Source: Ensifer adhaerens
Lineage (GTDB): Bacteria; Pseudomonadota; Alphaproteobacteria; Rhizobiales; Rhizobiaceae
Direction of reading: 5' to 3'
Length of the DNA: 64,000 nucleotides
Assembly (NCBI RefSeq): GCF_002940685.1
Contig: NZ_PNFP01000021.1
Coordinates: forward strand, 39,897-103,896
The notes beneath the pieces were generated by a model that saw nothing but the letters and a program-made list of their open reading frames with translations, made no database searches and was not told the DNA's origin. Below are positions 27,251-35,795 of this stretch, piece by piece. Every line of letters starts with the position of its first letter. The stretch's first letter is position 1. The position numbers and the translations under genes are program-made.

Positions 27251-28081
27251 TTATTTGACCGCGCCGAAGGTGAGGCCGCGTACGAGCTGCTTCTGCGAGA
27301 ACCAGCCGAGTATGAGGATGGGGGCGATCGCCATGGTCGAGGCGGCCGAGAGCTTGGCGTAGAACAGGCCCTCGGGGCTCGAATAGGAGGCGATGAAGGC
27401 CGTCAGCGGCGCCGCCTTGGCGGCACTGAGATTGAGCGTCCAGAACGCCTCGTTCCAGGCGAGGATGATGTTCAGGAGCAGCGTCGAGGCGATGCCGGGG
27501 ATCGCCATCGGTGTCAGCACGTAGATGATCTCCTTGGACAGCGACGCGCCGTCCATGCGTGCGGCTTCAAGGATCTCGCCGGGGATCTCCTTGAAGTAGG
27601 TGTAGAGCATCCAGATGATGATCGGCAGGTTAATCAGCGTCAGCACGATCACGAGGCCGGTGCGGGTGTCGAGCAGGCCGGTGTTGCGGAACAACAGATA
27701 CATCGGCACCAGCACGCCGACCGACGGCATCATCTTGGTGGAGAGCATCCACATGAGCACGTCCTTGGTGCGCTTGGTCGGCGAAAACGCCATCGCCCAG
27801 GCGGACGGAATGGCGATGATCAGGCCGATCAGCGTCGAGCCGACGGAGACGACGACCGAGTTCATGAAGTGCAGGAAGTAGTTCGAGCGGCTCTGCACCT
27901 CGTGATAGTTCTCCGTCGTCCAGTCGAAGAAGAACAGCGACGGCGGCGAGGCGATCGCCTCGGCCTCGGTCTTGAAGCTCGTCAGGAACGTCCAGAGGAT
28001 CGGGAAGAAGATCAGGATGCCGATCGTCCAGGCGACGACGGTCACGACGATCTTTCTTTGGGTGGAGACGTTGCGTGCCAT
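27251..28081 (-). CDS. smoG: SmoG, polyol ABC permease
   Basis: Inner-membrane permease of 276 residues with about six helices. The first is [26 protein letters not shown]. The MalG-type EAA loop is [22 protein letters not shown], and the protein ends in the typical RGLTFGAVK tail. The ATG at 28081 ([10 protein letters not shown]) lies 5 bp after the smoF stop; a longer frame reaching 28465 overlaps smoF and is discounted. Forms the sorbitol/mannitol channel with SmoF. Confidence 0.92.
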   Translation of the reverse strand: MARNVSTQRKIVVTVVAWTIGILIFFPILWTFLTSFKTEAEAIASPPSLFFFDWTTENYHEVQSRSNYFLHFMNSVVVSVGSTLIGLIIAIPSAWAMAFSPTKRTKDVLMWMLSTKMMPSVGVLVPMYLLFRNTGLLDTRTGLVIVLTLINLPIIIWMLYTYFKEIPGEILEAARMDGASLSKEIIYVLTPMAIPGIASTLLLNIILAWNEAFWTLNLSAAKAAPLTAFIASYSSPEGLFYAKLSAASTMAIAPILILGWFSQKQLVRGLTFGAVK

Positions 28082-28086
28082 GGTTC

Positions 28087-28959
28087 TCAAGCCTCCAGCG
28101 TCTTGCCGATCATGCGCATCAGGAAGAATGCGACGATGTTGGCGAGGATGACGGCGATGATGCCGCCGGCCGATGCACCGCCCACGTCGAACTGCAACAG
28201 AGCCTGCGCATAGACGAGGAAGGTCAGGTTGGTGCTCTGCGTGCCCGGGCCGCCATTGGTGGTCACCAGGATTTCGGCAAAGACCGAGAGTAGGAAGATC
28301 GTCTGGATAAGGATGACGACCGTGATCGCGCGGGAAAGATGCGGCAGCACCAGATAGATGAAGCGGCTCCATGCGCCGGCGCCGTCCATCTGGGCTGCTT
28401 CCTTCTGCTCCTCGTCGAGCGACTGCAGCGCCGTCAAAAGGATCAGCGTCGCAAAGGGCAGCCATTGCCAGGCGACGATCAGGATCACCGACATCAAGGG
28501 TGCATTGGCGAGGAAGTCGAAGGGCTGCAGCCCGAAAAGCTTGGCGATCCAGGCAAAGAGCCCGTTGACCGGGTTCATGAACATGTTCTTCCAGACGAGT
28601 GCTGCCACCGTCGGCATGATCAGGAAGGGTGCGATGACGAGGATGCGCACGATCCCCTGCCCGAACATCGGTTGGTCGAGCAGAAGCGCCAGCGCGATGC
28701 CGCCGACGACGGTGATGAACAGCACGCCGAGAACGATCGCCAGCGTGTTGAAGATCGCCTGGAAGAAGGCGGGATCGGTCAGGAAGTACTTGTAGTTCGT
28801 AAAGCCGGCGAACTCTTCCATGCCCGGCATCAGGAGATTGTAGCGCAGGAACGAGAAGTAGATCGTCATGGCCAGGGGAACGATCATCCAGGCCAGAAGC
28901 AGAAGCACCGAAGGCGCGATCATCAGCCGCGCGGCGGAGCGTGTGTGCAAGGTCGCCAT
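28087..28959 (-). CDS. smoF: SmoF, polyol ABC permease
   Basis: Inner-membrane permease of 290 residues with six transmembrane segments. It starts MATLHTRSAARLMIAPSVLLLLAWMIVPLAMTIYFSFLRY and has a degenerate EAA loop (QKEAAQMDGAGAWSRFIYLVLPHL). The ATG at 28959 has GGGGGA upstream; an upstream in-frame ATG at 29043 would run through a hairpin and is unlikely. It lies downstream of smoE across a hairpin-rich gap. Confidence 0.92.
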   Translation of the reverse strand: MATLHTRSAARLMIAPSVLLLLAWMIVPLAMTIYFSFLRYNLLMPGMEEFAGFTNYKYFLTDPAFFQAIFNTLAIVLGVLFITVVGGIALALLLDQPMFGQGIVRILVIAPFLIMPTVAALVWKNMFMNPVNGLFAWIAKLFGLQPFDFLANAPLMSVILIVAWQWLPFATLILLTALQSLDEEQKEAAQMDGAGAWSRFIYLVLPHLSRAITVVILIQTIFLLSVFAEILVTTNGGPGTQSTNLTFLVYAQALLQFDVGGASAGGIIAVILANIVAFFLMRMIGKTLEA

Positions 28960-29042
28960 GGCGTCCCCCAAAAGATGGAATTCAACGCTTGTTCGAAAGC
29001 TCGGACCGGCCGCGCACGGGTTACCGCGCGTGCCGCGGAACA

Positions 29043-29107
29043 TCCTGCGGGAGAGCGGCCCGCAGGAGAATTACCGGGGCGCCGGCCATTTGCGGCCAGC
29101 ACCCCGG
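29043..29107 (-). terminator. Tandem hairpins between smoE and smoF
   Basis: TCCTGCGGG (29043-29051) pairs perfectly with CCCGCAGGA (29059-29067). Then CCGGGG..GGCC (29074-29089) pairs with GGCC..CCCCGG (to 29107). No T-tract follows on the minus strand. Such stems after the binding-protein gene usually protect its mRNA and reduce read-through, giving more SmoE than permease. Confidence 0.6.
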
Positions 29108-29120
29108 GCCCTTGGGAGCC

Positions 29121-30431
29121 CTACTTGATGTAGCCGGCCTTGGTCATCTCACGCTCGGTGAGCTGCTGGGCGCTGGCAAGCGCCTGATCGACGCTCATCT
29201 GGCCGGCAAGTGCTGCCGAGAACTGCTGGCCGACCGCCGTGCCGAGACCCTGGAATTCCGGGATCGCCACGAACTGCACGCCGACATAGGGAACGGGCTT
29301 TACCGCCGGGTTCTTCGGATCGGCTGCGTTGATCGAGTCGAGCGTCATCTTCGCGAAGGGTGCCGCCTTCTGGTACTCGGGGTTGGCGTAGAGCGAGGTA
29401 CGCGTGCCCGGAGGAACGTTCGCCCAGCCTTCCTTGTCGGCGACGAGCTTCAGATAGTCCTTGCCGGTTGCCCAAGCGATGAACTTCTCTGCCGAAGCGA
29501 CTTTCTGCGAGCCTGCCGGGATGGCGAGGTTCCAGGCCCAGAGCCAGTTGCCGCGCTTGCCAAGGCCGGTGTCGGGAGCGAGCGCGAAGCCGACCTTGTC
29601 GGCCACGGTCGATTCCTTCGGGTTGGTGACGAAGGACGCCGCCACGGTCGCATCGATCCACATGCCGCACTTGCCGGTCTGGAACAGCGACAGGTTCTCG
29701 TTGAAGCCGTTGGAGGAGGCGCCGGGCGGTCCGGCGTCGTTCATCAGCTTGACGTAGAAGTCGAGCGCGTTCTTCCATTCCGGCTGGTCGAATTGCGGCT
29801 TCCAGTTCTCGTCGAACCAGCGGGCGCCAAACGCGTTCGCGGTCGCGGTCAGGAAGGCCATGTTCTCGCCCCAGCCGGCCTTGCCGCGCAGGCAGATGCC
29901 ATAGATTTCGGCGTTCTTGTCGGTGATCTTGCGCGCCGCGTCGGCAATGAAGTCCCAGGTCGGCGCGTCGGGCATCGTCAGCCCCGCCTTCTCGAACAGG
30001 TCCTTGCGATACATCACCATCGAGCTTTCGCCGTAGAAGGGCGCTGCATAGAGCTTGCCGTCGATGGTGAGGCCCGAGCGGATCGCCGGCAGCAGGTCGT
30101 CGACATCATAGCCGGCGCCGAGATTGTCGAGCGGCAGGAGCCAGCCCTGCTTCGCCCAGATCGGCACTTCGTAGGTGCCGATCGTCATGATGTCGTACTG
30201 GCCGCCCTTGGTGGCGATGTCGGTCGTCACGCGCTGGCGCAGCACGTTTTCCTCGAGCGTGACCCACTCGAGCTGAATGTCCGGATTCTTGGACGTGAAA
30301 TCCTCCGTCAGCTTCTGCATCCGGATCATGTCGCCGTTGTTCACGGTCGCAATCGTCAGGGTTTCTGCTTGGGCCAGACCCGACAGTGCGACTGCCGAGC
30401 ACGTGCCCAGCAGGAAAGTTCTCAAGTTCAT
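29121..30431 (-). CDS. smoE: SmoE, periplasmic sorbitol/mannitol-binding protein
   Basis: Solute-binding protein of 436 residues, first gene of the smo transport operon. The signal peptide is MNLRTFLLGTCSAVALSGLAQA|ET (about 22 residues). The mature lobe begins LTIATVNNGDMIRMQKLTEDF, and MYRKDLFEKAGL and GGSRA-like pocket blocks follow the family-1 pattern. Polyol specificity is inferred from the downstream smoS and mtlK. The upstream gap 30432-30584 is AT-rich and likely holds its promoter. Confidence 0.92.
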   Translation of the reverse strand: MNLRTFLLGTCSAVALSGLAQAETLTIATVNNGDMIRMQKLTEDFTSKNPDIQLEWVTLEENVLRQRVTTDIATKGGQYDIMTIGTYEVPIWAKQGWLLPLDNLGAGYDVDDLLPAIRSGLTIDGKLYAAPFYGESSMVMYRKDLFEKAGLTMPDAPTWDFIADAARKITDKNAEIYGICLRGKAGWGENMAFLTATANAFGARWFDENWKPQFDQPEWKNALDFYVKLMNDAGPPGASSNGFNENLSLFQTGKCGMWIDATVAASFVTNPKESTVADKVGFALAPDTGLGKRGNWLWAWNLAIPAGSQKVASAEKFIAWATGKDYLKLVADKEGWANVPPGTRTSLYANPEYQKAAPFAKMTLDSINAADPKNPAVKPVPYVGVQFVAIPEFQGLGTAVGQQFSAALAGQMSVDQALASAQQLTEREMTKAGYIK

Positions 30432-30584
30432 CGACTTCCTCCCAGAAGAAATTGAGCATTTGCCTCGCTCATGGGCAATTACTCACTTCCCATGACGAAA
30501 TGTCAATGCGCAATCGTTGCTGCGACGCACACAGAAACATTAGAAGATTGTTTTGATTGTCGATTTTTTCGTTTCGCAAATGCG

Positions 30585-30610
30585 AAAGGCCGGCGCATTG
30601 GCCGGCCTTT
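30585..30610 (-). terminator. Terminator of the smoC-like regulator gene
   Basis: AAAGGCCGGC and GCCGGCCTTT form a perfect 10-bp stem with a 6-nt loop. It lies 20 bp after the regulator stop. On the minus strand the downstream sequence reaches a CGAAAAAAT stretch, not a T-run; on the plus strand TTTTC follows at once. Confidence 0.6.
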
Positions 30611-30630
30611 TCAAACGTTTCGTATACCGA

Positions 30631-31584
30631 TCACGCGTTGAGCAGATAGCGCGCCGTCGCCTCATCGGTGATGAGGCCATTGATGATTCCGCCCTTTACC
30701 GCCGCTCGCAGCGCCTCGTACTTGCGCCGCCCCTTGGCGAGACCGATGACCGACGCCCGATCGCGCGAAGGAAGCGGTACGGAAGCGACGCGCTCGTTGA
30801 AGCTGCCGGAGAGCAACGCACCGTCGTGGTCGAACATCCAGCCGCAGATTTCGCCCGCCGCGCCCGCCTTGGTCAGATCGGCCATTTCATCTTGCGCCAG
30901 GAACCCGTCCTGGCAGAGCGGTGCATCCGGGCCGAGTTCGCCGACGCCGACGAAGGCGACATTGGCTTCGGCGCCGAGTTTCAGCGCCACCTGCACCAGG
31001 CTTTGGCTGTGCAGCACCTCCCGTTCCTCGGCAGACGCGGCAAGAACCGGCAGCGGCATCGGAAAATGCCGGGCCTTCACCGCATCGGCCATGCTGAAGA
31101 TGACGTTGTAATAGGCGGCCGAACCGTCGAGGCCGATATTGCCGGTGAGCGACACGATGCGGTGCTGCGGACATTCCATCGGCGGCAACTGGTCGACCGC
31201 TGCCTTCAGCGTGCGGCCCGTGCCGATCGCCAGCACCTGCGGCTCGGGCGATTTCAGCCAGCGCTCGATCTCGGCGGCCCCGGCTTCTGCAATGCCGACC
31301 GTCGTCGAGGTCGAGCCCGGATCGCTCGGCACCACCTCCACATGTTTCAGCCCGTATTTGTCGCGCAGACCCGCGGCGGCCTCCAGGCAGGCGGCAATCG
31401 GATGGTCGAGCCGGACCTTGATCAGCCGCTCGGACATGGCGAGAGAAACCAGCCGCTGCGCCGACTGGCGCGAGATTCCCATGACGGTCGCGATCTCGTC
31501 CTGGGTGCGGCCGGCGACATAGTACAGCCAGCCCGCCCGGGCAGCATCGTCAAGCCGGTTGTTCGCCTCGCCCCTGCGCGCCAT
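30631..31584 (-). CDS. smoC: SorC/DeoR-type regulator of polyol genes
   Basis: Transcription regulator of 317 residues. The N-terminal helix-turn-helix (RAGWLYYVAGRTQDEIATVMGISRQSAQRLVSLA, about 13-46) is followed by a SorC sugar-phosphate sensor domain with VLAIGTGRTLKAAVDQL and GVGELG blocks. It lies immediately upstream of smoE on the same strand, the place of SmoC in other rhizobia and Rhodobacter, and probably controls smoEFGKS-mtlK. The ATG at 31584 has GGAGAA upstream; the longer frame reads through the repeat and is discounted. Confidence 0.85.
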   Translation of the reverse strand: MARRGEANNRLDDAARAGWLYYVAGRTQDEIATVMGISRQSAQRLVSLAMSERLIKVRLDHPIAACLEAAAGLRDKYGLKHVEVVPSDPGSTSTTVGIAEAGAAEIERWLKSPEPQVLAIGTGRTLKAAVDQLPPMECPQHRIVSLTGNIGLDGSAAYYNVIFSMADAVKARHFPMPLPVLAASAEEREVLHSQSLVQVALKLGAEANVAFVGVGELGPDAPLCQDGFLAQDEMADLTKAGAAGEICGWMFDHDGALLSGSFNERVASVPLPSRDRASVIGLAKGRRKYEALRAAVKGGIINGLITDEATARYLLNA

Positions 31585-31604
31585 GCCTGTTCTCCATTCC
31601 CCCC

Positions 31605-31711
31605 GATCACGATACTTTTGGATCCTGTCGGTCCAAAAGTATCGTGATCGATCCTCATAAGCAGAGCGGGGTGCGGGCGGAAAACCGCGCACACTTTTCC
31701 TCACCCCGCTC
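31605..31711. repeat. RIME1-like two-palindrome intergenic repeat, copy 2
   Basis: About 107 bp. Palindrome one: GATCACGATACTTTTGGA..TCCAAAAGTATCGTGATC. Palindrome two: AGAGCGGGGTGCGGGCGGAAAACCGCGCAC..CCCCGCTCT. The second palindrome core GGCGGAAAACCGCGCAC is identical to copy 1. It sits 20 bp upstream of the smoC-like start. Confidence 0.82.
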
Positions 31712-31896
31712 TGATTTGCTGCCACTATTTGCCCTGCCCTGTCAAACAGCAGCCAAGAACAACGGCTTGGCGGCTCAGTCGAAAAACCCCACATCTCAAG
31801 GCTTTCCGGTCATTTCGGTCGCAAACTTTTACCGTTTGATAAAAAAATAAAGCGTGTTACCGTTCCATCATCCTGAGAAAACATTGGGAGCCAAAA
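31712..31896 (+). promoter_or_regulatory. preTA promoter region with weak RutR-like site
   Basis: This completes the 312-bp gap between the smoC-like gene and preT. TTTACCGTTTGATAAA (31828-31843) is an imperfect palindrome. It shares its TTTACC half with the stronger RutR-like site upstream of rutR (40472-40487). It lies 53 bp before preT in an AT-rich stretch. No other structure is seen. Confidence 0.35.
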
Positions 31897-33258
31897 ATGG
31901 GAACGACACAATCTGGGATCCTCGGCGGCCGCCTGCCGCTCGGGGAGTACGAGAGCAATTTCTCCGACCTCCATCCGCCGCTCGACAAGCACGAGGCCCT
32001 CGTCGCTTCCGACCGCTGTTACTTCTGTCATGACGCGCCGTGCATGACGGCCTGTCCCACCTCCATCGATATCCCGCTGTTCATCCGGCAGATATCGACG
32101 GGCAATCCGATCGGATCGGCCAAGACGATCTTCGATCAGAACATTCTCGGCGGCATGTGCGCCCGCGTCTGTCCCACCGAAACGCTCTGCGAACAGGCCT
32201 GCGTTCGCAACACCGCCGAGGAGCGCCCGGTCGAAATCGGCCGCCTGCAGCGCTATGCGACCGACGTGGCGATGAAAGAGAACAAACAGTTCTACACCCG
32301 CGCTGAAACCTCCGGCCGCAGGGTCGCCATCGTCGGCGCCGGTCCGGCCGGTCTTGCTGCTGCCCACCGCCTCGCGGTCAAGGGCCACGACGTCGTGATC
32401 TACGATGCTCGCCCGAAGTCGGGCGGCCTCAACGAATACGGCATCGCCGCCTACAAGTCGGTCGACGACTTCGCCCAGAAGGAAGTCGACTACGTGCTGT
32501 CGATCGGCGGCATCGAGGTGAAGAACGGCCAGGCTCTCGGTCGCGATTTCACCCTTGCCGATCTTTCGGAACAGTATGACGCCGTCTTCCTCGGCCTCGG
32601 CCTTGCCGGCGTCAACGCGCTGCGCCTCGAAGGCGAGAATGCCGAGGGCGTCGATGACGCCGTCGACTTCATCGCCGCCCTTCGCCAGTCGAAGACCAAG
32701 GCCGATATCCCGGTCGGCCGCCGCGTCGTCGTTCTCGGTGGCGGCATGACCGCTGTCGACGCGGCGGTGCAGGCAAAGCTGCTCGGCGCGGAAGAAGTGA
32801 CGATCTGCTATCGCCGCGGCAAGGAGCACATGAACGCCTCCGAATTCGAGCAGGATCTGGCGGCGTCGAAGGGCGTCACCATCCGCCACTGGCTCCAGCC
32901 CAAGCGCATCGCCGAGAAGGACGGCAAGGTCGCCGGCATCGAGCTGGAATATACGACGCTCGAAGACGGAAAGCTGACGGCGACCGGCGAAACCGGTATC
33001 ATAGCTGCCGACCAGATCTTCAAGGCGATCGGCCAGAGCTTCCTCGGCGCCGGCCTCGGCGCGCTGCAACTCGAAGGCGGCCGGATCGTTGCGGACGCCG
33101 AAGGGCGCACGTCGCTTGCCAACGTCTGGGCCGGCGGCGACTGCGTGCTTGGCGGCGAAGACCTCACCGTCTCGGCCGTCGCCATGGGCCGCGACGCGGC
33201 TGAATCGATCAACCGGGCTTTCGCCGCGGCCGCACCGCGCGCAAGTGCCGTGGCTTAA
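31897..33258 (+). CDS. preT: Dihydropyrimidine dehydrogenase, PreT subunit
   Basis: NAD-dependent dihydropyrimidine dehydrogenase small subunit of 453 residues, which reduces uracil and thymine together with PreA. An N-terminal glutamate-synthase-like Fe-S region has CYFCHDAPCMTACP and CARVCPTETLCEQAC. An FAD site (VAIVGAGPAGLAAAHRLA, about 145) and an NAD(P) site (VVVLGGGMTAVDAAVQAKLLG) follow. It ends 18 bp before preA. This is the first step of the reductive pyrimidine route completed by the hydantoinase and amidohydrolase genes 8-9 kb away. Confidence 0.93.
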   Translation: MGTTQSGILGGRLPLGEYESNFSDLHPPLDKHEALVASDRCYFCHDAPCMTACPTSIDIPLFIRQISTGNPIGSAKTIFDQNILGGMCARVCPTETLCEQACVRNTAEERPVEIGRLQRYATDVAMKENKQFYTRAETSGRRVAIVGAGPAGLAAAHRLAVKGHDVVIYDARPKSGGLNEYGIAAYKSVDDFAQKEVDYVLSIGGIEVKNGQALGRDFTLADLSEQYDAVFLGLGLAGVNALRLEGENAEGVDDAVDFIAALRQSKTKADIPVGRRVVVLGGGMTAVDAAVQAKLLGAEEVTICYRRGKEHMNASEFEQDLAASKGVTIRHWLQPKRIAEKDGKVAGIELEYTTLEDGKLTATGETGIIAADQIFKAIGQSFLGAGLGALQLEGGRIVADAEGRTSLANVWAGGDCVLGGEDLTVSAVAMGRDAAESINRAFAAAAPRASAVA

Positions 33259-33276
33259 GATCGGGAGGAGGAACCA

Positions 33277-34590
33277 ATGGCTGATCTTCGCAACAATTTC
33301 GTCGGCATCAAATCCCCAAACCCGTTCTGGCTGGCGTCCGCCCCGCCGACGGACAAAGCCTATAACGTCGAGCGCGCCTTCAAGGCGGGCTGGGGCGGCG
33401 TCGTCTGGAAGACGCTCGGCGAGGAAGGACCGCCGGTCGTCAACGTCAACGGTCCGCGCTATGGCGCCATCTGGGGTGCCGACCGCCGGCTGCTCGGCCT
33501 CAACAACATCGAGCTCATCACCGACCGCGACCTCTATGTGAACCTGCGCGAAATGAAGCAGGTGAAGATGAACTGGCCGGATCGCGCCCTGATCGCCTCG
33601 ATCATGGTGCCCTGCGAGGAAGAGGCGTGGAAGGCGATCCTGCCTTTGGTCGAAGAGACCGGCGCCGACGGCATCGAGCTCAACTTCGGCTGTCCGCACG
33701 GCATGTCCGAGCGCGGCATGGGTGCTGCGGTCGGCCAGGTGCCGGAATATATCGAAATGGTCGTGCGCTGGTGCAAGCAGTACACGCGCATGCCCGTCAT
33801 TACCAAGCTGACCCCGAATATCACCGACATCCGCAAGCCCGCCCGCGCCGCCAAGGCCGGCGGCACCGATGCCGTGTCGCTGATCAACACGATCAACTCG
33901 ATCGTCTCCGTCGACCTCGACAACTTCGCCCCCAACCCGACGGTCGGCGGCAAGGGCACCCACGGCGGCTATTGCGGCCCGGCGGTGAAACCGATCGCGC
34001 TCAACATGGTCGCCGAGATCGCCCGCGATCCGGAAACCTACGGCCTGCCGATCTCCGGCATCGGCGGCATCACCACCTGGCGCGACGCGGCCGAATTCCT
34101 GGCGCTTGGCGCCGGCAACGTCCAGGTCTGCACTGCGGCCATGACCTATGGCTTCAAGATTGTCCAGGAGATGATCTCGGGCCTCTCCGACTGGATGGAC
34201 GCCAAGGGCCACCGCAATCTCGACGACATCACCGGCCGCGCGGTGCCGAACGTCACCGACTGGCAGTATCTGAACCTCAACTACATCGCCAAGGCGAAGA
34301 TCGACCAGGACGCCTGCATCAAGTGCGGTCGCTGCCACATTGCCTGCGAGGATACCTCGCACCAGGCGATCACGCAGTTCGTCAACGGCGTGCGCCACTT
34401 CGAGGTGATGGAAGACGAGTGCGTCGGCTGCAATCTCTGCGTCAACGTCTGTCCCGTTGAAAACTGCATCACCATGGAAGAACTGCCGGTCGGCACGATC
34501 GACCAGCGCACCGGCAAGCCGGTTGATCCGAACTATGCCAACTGGACGACGCACCCGAACAACCCGATGGCCCGCCAGGCCGCGGAGTAA
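33277..34590 (+). CDS. preA: Dihydropyrimidine dehydrogenase, PreA subunit
   Basis: FMN/Fe-S subunit of 437 residues that reduces uracil or thymine to the dihydro form. The N-terminal dihydroorotate-dehydrogenase-like barrel shows LASAPPTDKAYNVERAFKAGWGGVV, GIELNFGCPHGMSERGMG (with the catalytic-loop cysteine) and SGIGGITTWRDAAEFL. The C-terminal part carries two [4Fe-4S] motifs (CIKCGRCHIAC and CVGCNLCVNVCP). GGGAGGAGG lies just upstream of the ATG. It is followed by a strong terminator. Confidence 0.94.
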   Translation: MADLRNNFVGIKSPNPFWLASAPPTDKAYNVERAFKAGWGGVVWKTLGEEGPPVVNVNGPRYGAIWGADRRLLGLNNIELITDRDLYVNLREMKQVKMNWPDRALIASIMVPCEEEAWKAILPLVEETGADGIELNFGCPHGMSERGMGAAVGQVPEYIEMVVRWCKQYTRMPVITKLTPNITDIRKPARAAKAGGTDAVSLINTINSIVSVDLDNFAPNPTVGGKGTHGGYCGPAVKPIALNMVAEIARDPETYGLPISGIGGITTWRDAAEFLALGAGNVQVCTAAMTYGFKIVQEMISGLSDWMDAKGHRNLDDITGRAVPNVTDWQYLNLNYIAKAKIDQDACIKCGRCHIACEDTSHQAITQFVNGVRHFEVMEDECVGCNLCVNVCPVENCITMEELPVGTIDQRTGKPVDPNYANWTTHPNNPMARQAAE

Positions 34591-34627
34591 GGGCGCCCGA
34601 GCGGGTTCGCCCGCAACGCATCGAACG

Positions 34628-34655
34628 AAGCCGCCGGACCTCCAGCCGGCGGCTT
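34628..34655. terminator. Bidirectional terminator between preA and the alcohol dehydrogenase
   Basis: AAGCCGCCGG and CCGGCGGCTT form a perfect 10-bp stem with an 8-nt loop. It lies 37 bp after preA and 11 bp beyond the stop of the convergent dehydrogenase. Short T-rich flanks occur on the plus side (CGTCGTTC). Confidence 0.7.
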
Positions 34656-34666
34656 CGTCGTTCAAC

Positions 34667-35689
34667 TCAGAACTCGACGACCACCTTGCCGAACGGGCCG
34701 CGGTCGAGATGCGCGAGCGCTTCCGGCAATTCTGAGAACCGGTAGCGGGCGTCGATGACCGGCTTGATCCCGGTCCGGTCGATGGCACCGGCCAGGTCTT
34801 CCAGCGCCCGGCGATGGCCGACGCCGATGCCCTGAATGACCGGCGACTTCAACAGCACGAACGGCGCCGGGGCGGAGATCGCACCGCCTTCGAGCACGCC
34901 GATGACGGAGATACGCCCCTGCACCGCCACCGCCTGCAGCGATTTGCCGAGATTGGCGCCACCGGCGAGTTCCAGAATGTGGTCGGCGCCGTGATCGCCG
35001 GTAATCTCGAGAACACGCTCGGCCCAGTCCTCCTTCACGCGATCGATGCCGTGGTTGCCGCCGAGCGCGAGGGCGCGGTCGAGCTTTTCCTGGCTGGCCG
35101 ACGTGACGATAACCTCGGCACCATGCGCCTTGGCGATCTGCAGGCCGAACAGCGATACGCCACCCGTGCCCTGCACGACGACACGGTCGCCGGCCCTCAG
35201 CCGCCCCTTCTCCACCAGCGCAAACCAGGCCGTCACCCCGGCGCAGGGCAAGGTGCTCGCCTCGCCGTCATCAAGGCTCTGAGGTGCCTTCACGAACCAG
35301 CCTTCGGGAAAGGCGACATATTCCGAAGCGACACCCGGGTTGAGGCCGCCGAGCGCAAAGGACGTCGGGTGGCGGGCCGTGCCCGGCTTCTGGCCGTCGA
35401 TCCACGTGGGGTCGAAGACGGAAATCACGCGATCGCCCGGCTGAAAACGGGTCACGCCCCGGCCGACCGCCTCGACCACGCCTGCCATGTCGGAGCCCGG
35501 CACGAAGGGGAAGGAGAGCGGCATGCCCATGCCGTTCTCCAGAACCAGCTTGTCGCGGAAATTGAGCGACAGGGCGGTCGTGCGCACCAGCACCTCGCCC
35601 GGACCGGCCTCAGGAACGCGTCGCTCGGTGACCTTCAGGTTCGATGCGCCGAACGCATCGATCGTCCATTCCTTCATCAGCCTTGCCAT
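34667..35689 (-). CDS. Zinc-type NAD(P)-dependent alcohol dehydrogenase / quinone oxidoreductase-like
   Basis: MDR-superfamily protein of 340 residues. The N-terminal GroES-like domain has LNFRDKLVLENGMGMPLSFPFVPGSDMAGVVEAVG. The nucleotide domain has VVVQGTGGVSLFGLQIAKAHGAEVIVTSASQEKL. The classical Cys/His zinc ligands of GHE..C alcohol dehydrogenases are not evident (GSDMAG replaces GHE), so it may be a zinc-independent reductase. The ATG at 35689 has AGGAG 6 nt upstream. It is divergent from a LysR gene that probably controls it. Confidence 0.83.
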   Translation of the reverse strand: MARLMKEWTIDAFGASNLKVTERRVPEAGPGEVLVRTTALSLNFRDKLVLENGMGMPLSFPFVPGSDMAGVVEAVGRGVTRFQPGDRVISVFDPTWIDGQKPGTARHPTSFALGGLNPGVASEYVAFPEGWFVKAPQSLDDGEASTLPCAGVTAWFALVEKGRLRAGDRVVVQGTGGVSLFGLQIAKAHGAEVIVTSASQEKLDRALALGGNHGIDRVKEDWAERVLEITGDHGADHILELAGGANLGKSLQAVAVQGRISVIGVLEGGAISAPAPFVLLKSPVIQGIGVGHRRALEDLAGAIDRTGIKPVIDARYRFSELPEALAHLDRGPFGKVVVEF

Positions 35690-35739
35690 GGTCGTCTCCT
35701 TTATCGGTTTGATCTGATGAGGAGACCATAGCGTTGAAT

Positions 35740-35760
35740 TTATCTCGCCAGTTGCGATAA
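35740..35760. promoter_or_regulatory. LysR binding site candidate (T-N11-A type)
   Basis: TTATC..GATAA forms an interrupted inverted repeat, with an 11-base centre between the 5-bp arms. It lies midway between the divergent dehydrogenase and LysR starts (50 and 35 bp away). Position and geometry fit a LysR autoregulatory site. Confidence 0.55.
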
Positions 35761-35795
35761 GATTTCGCCATATTGGTTCCATGAAGGATACAAAC

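Noticed and set aside
31810..34788. Very long open frame (about 990 codons) on the minus strand opposite preT and preA
   Set aside because: High-GC antisense shadow: preT and preA on the plus strand have full Fe-S, FAD and FMN motifs, while this frame is Arg/Asp/His-rich with no domain.
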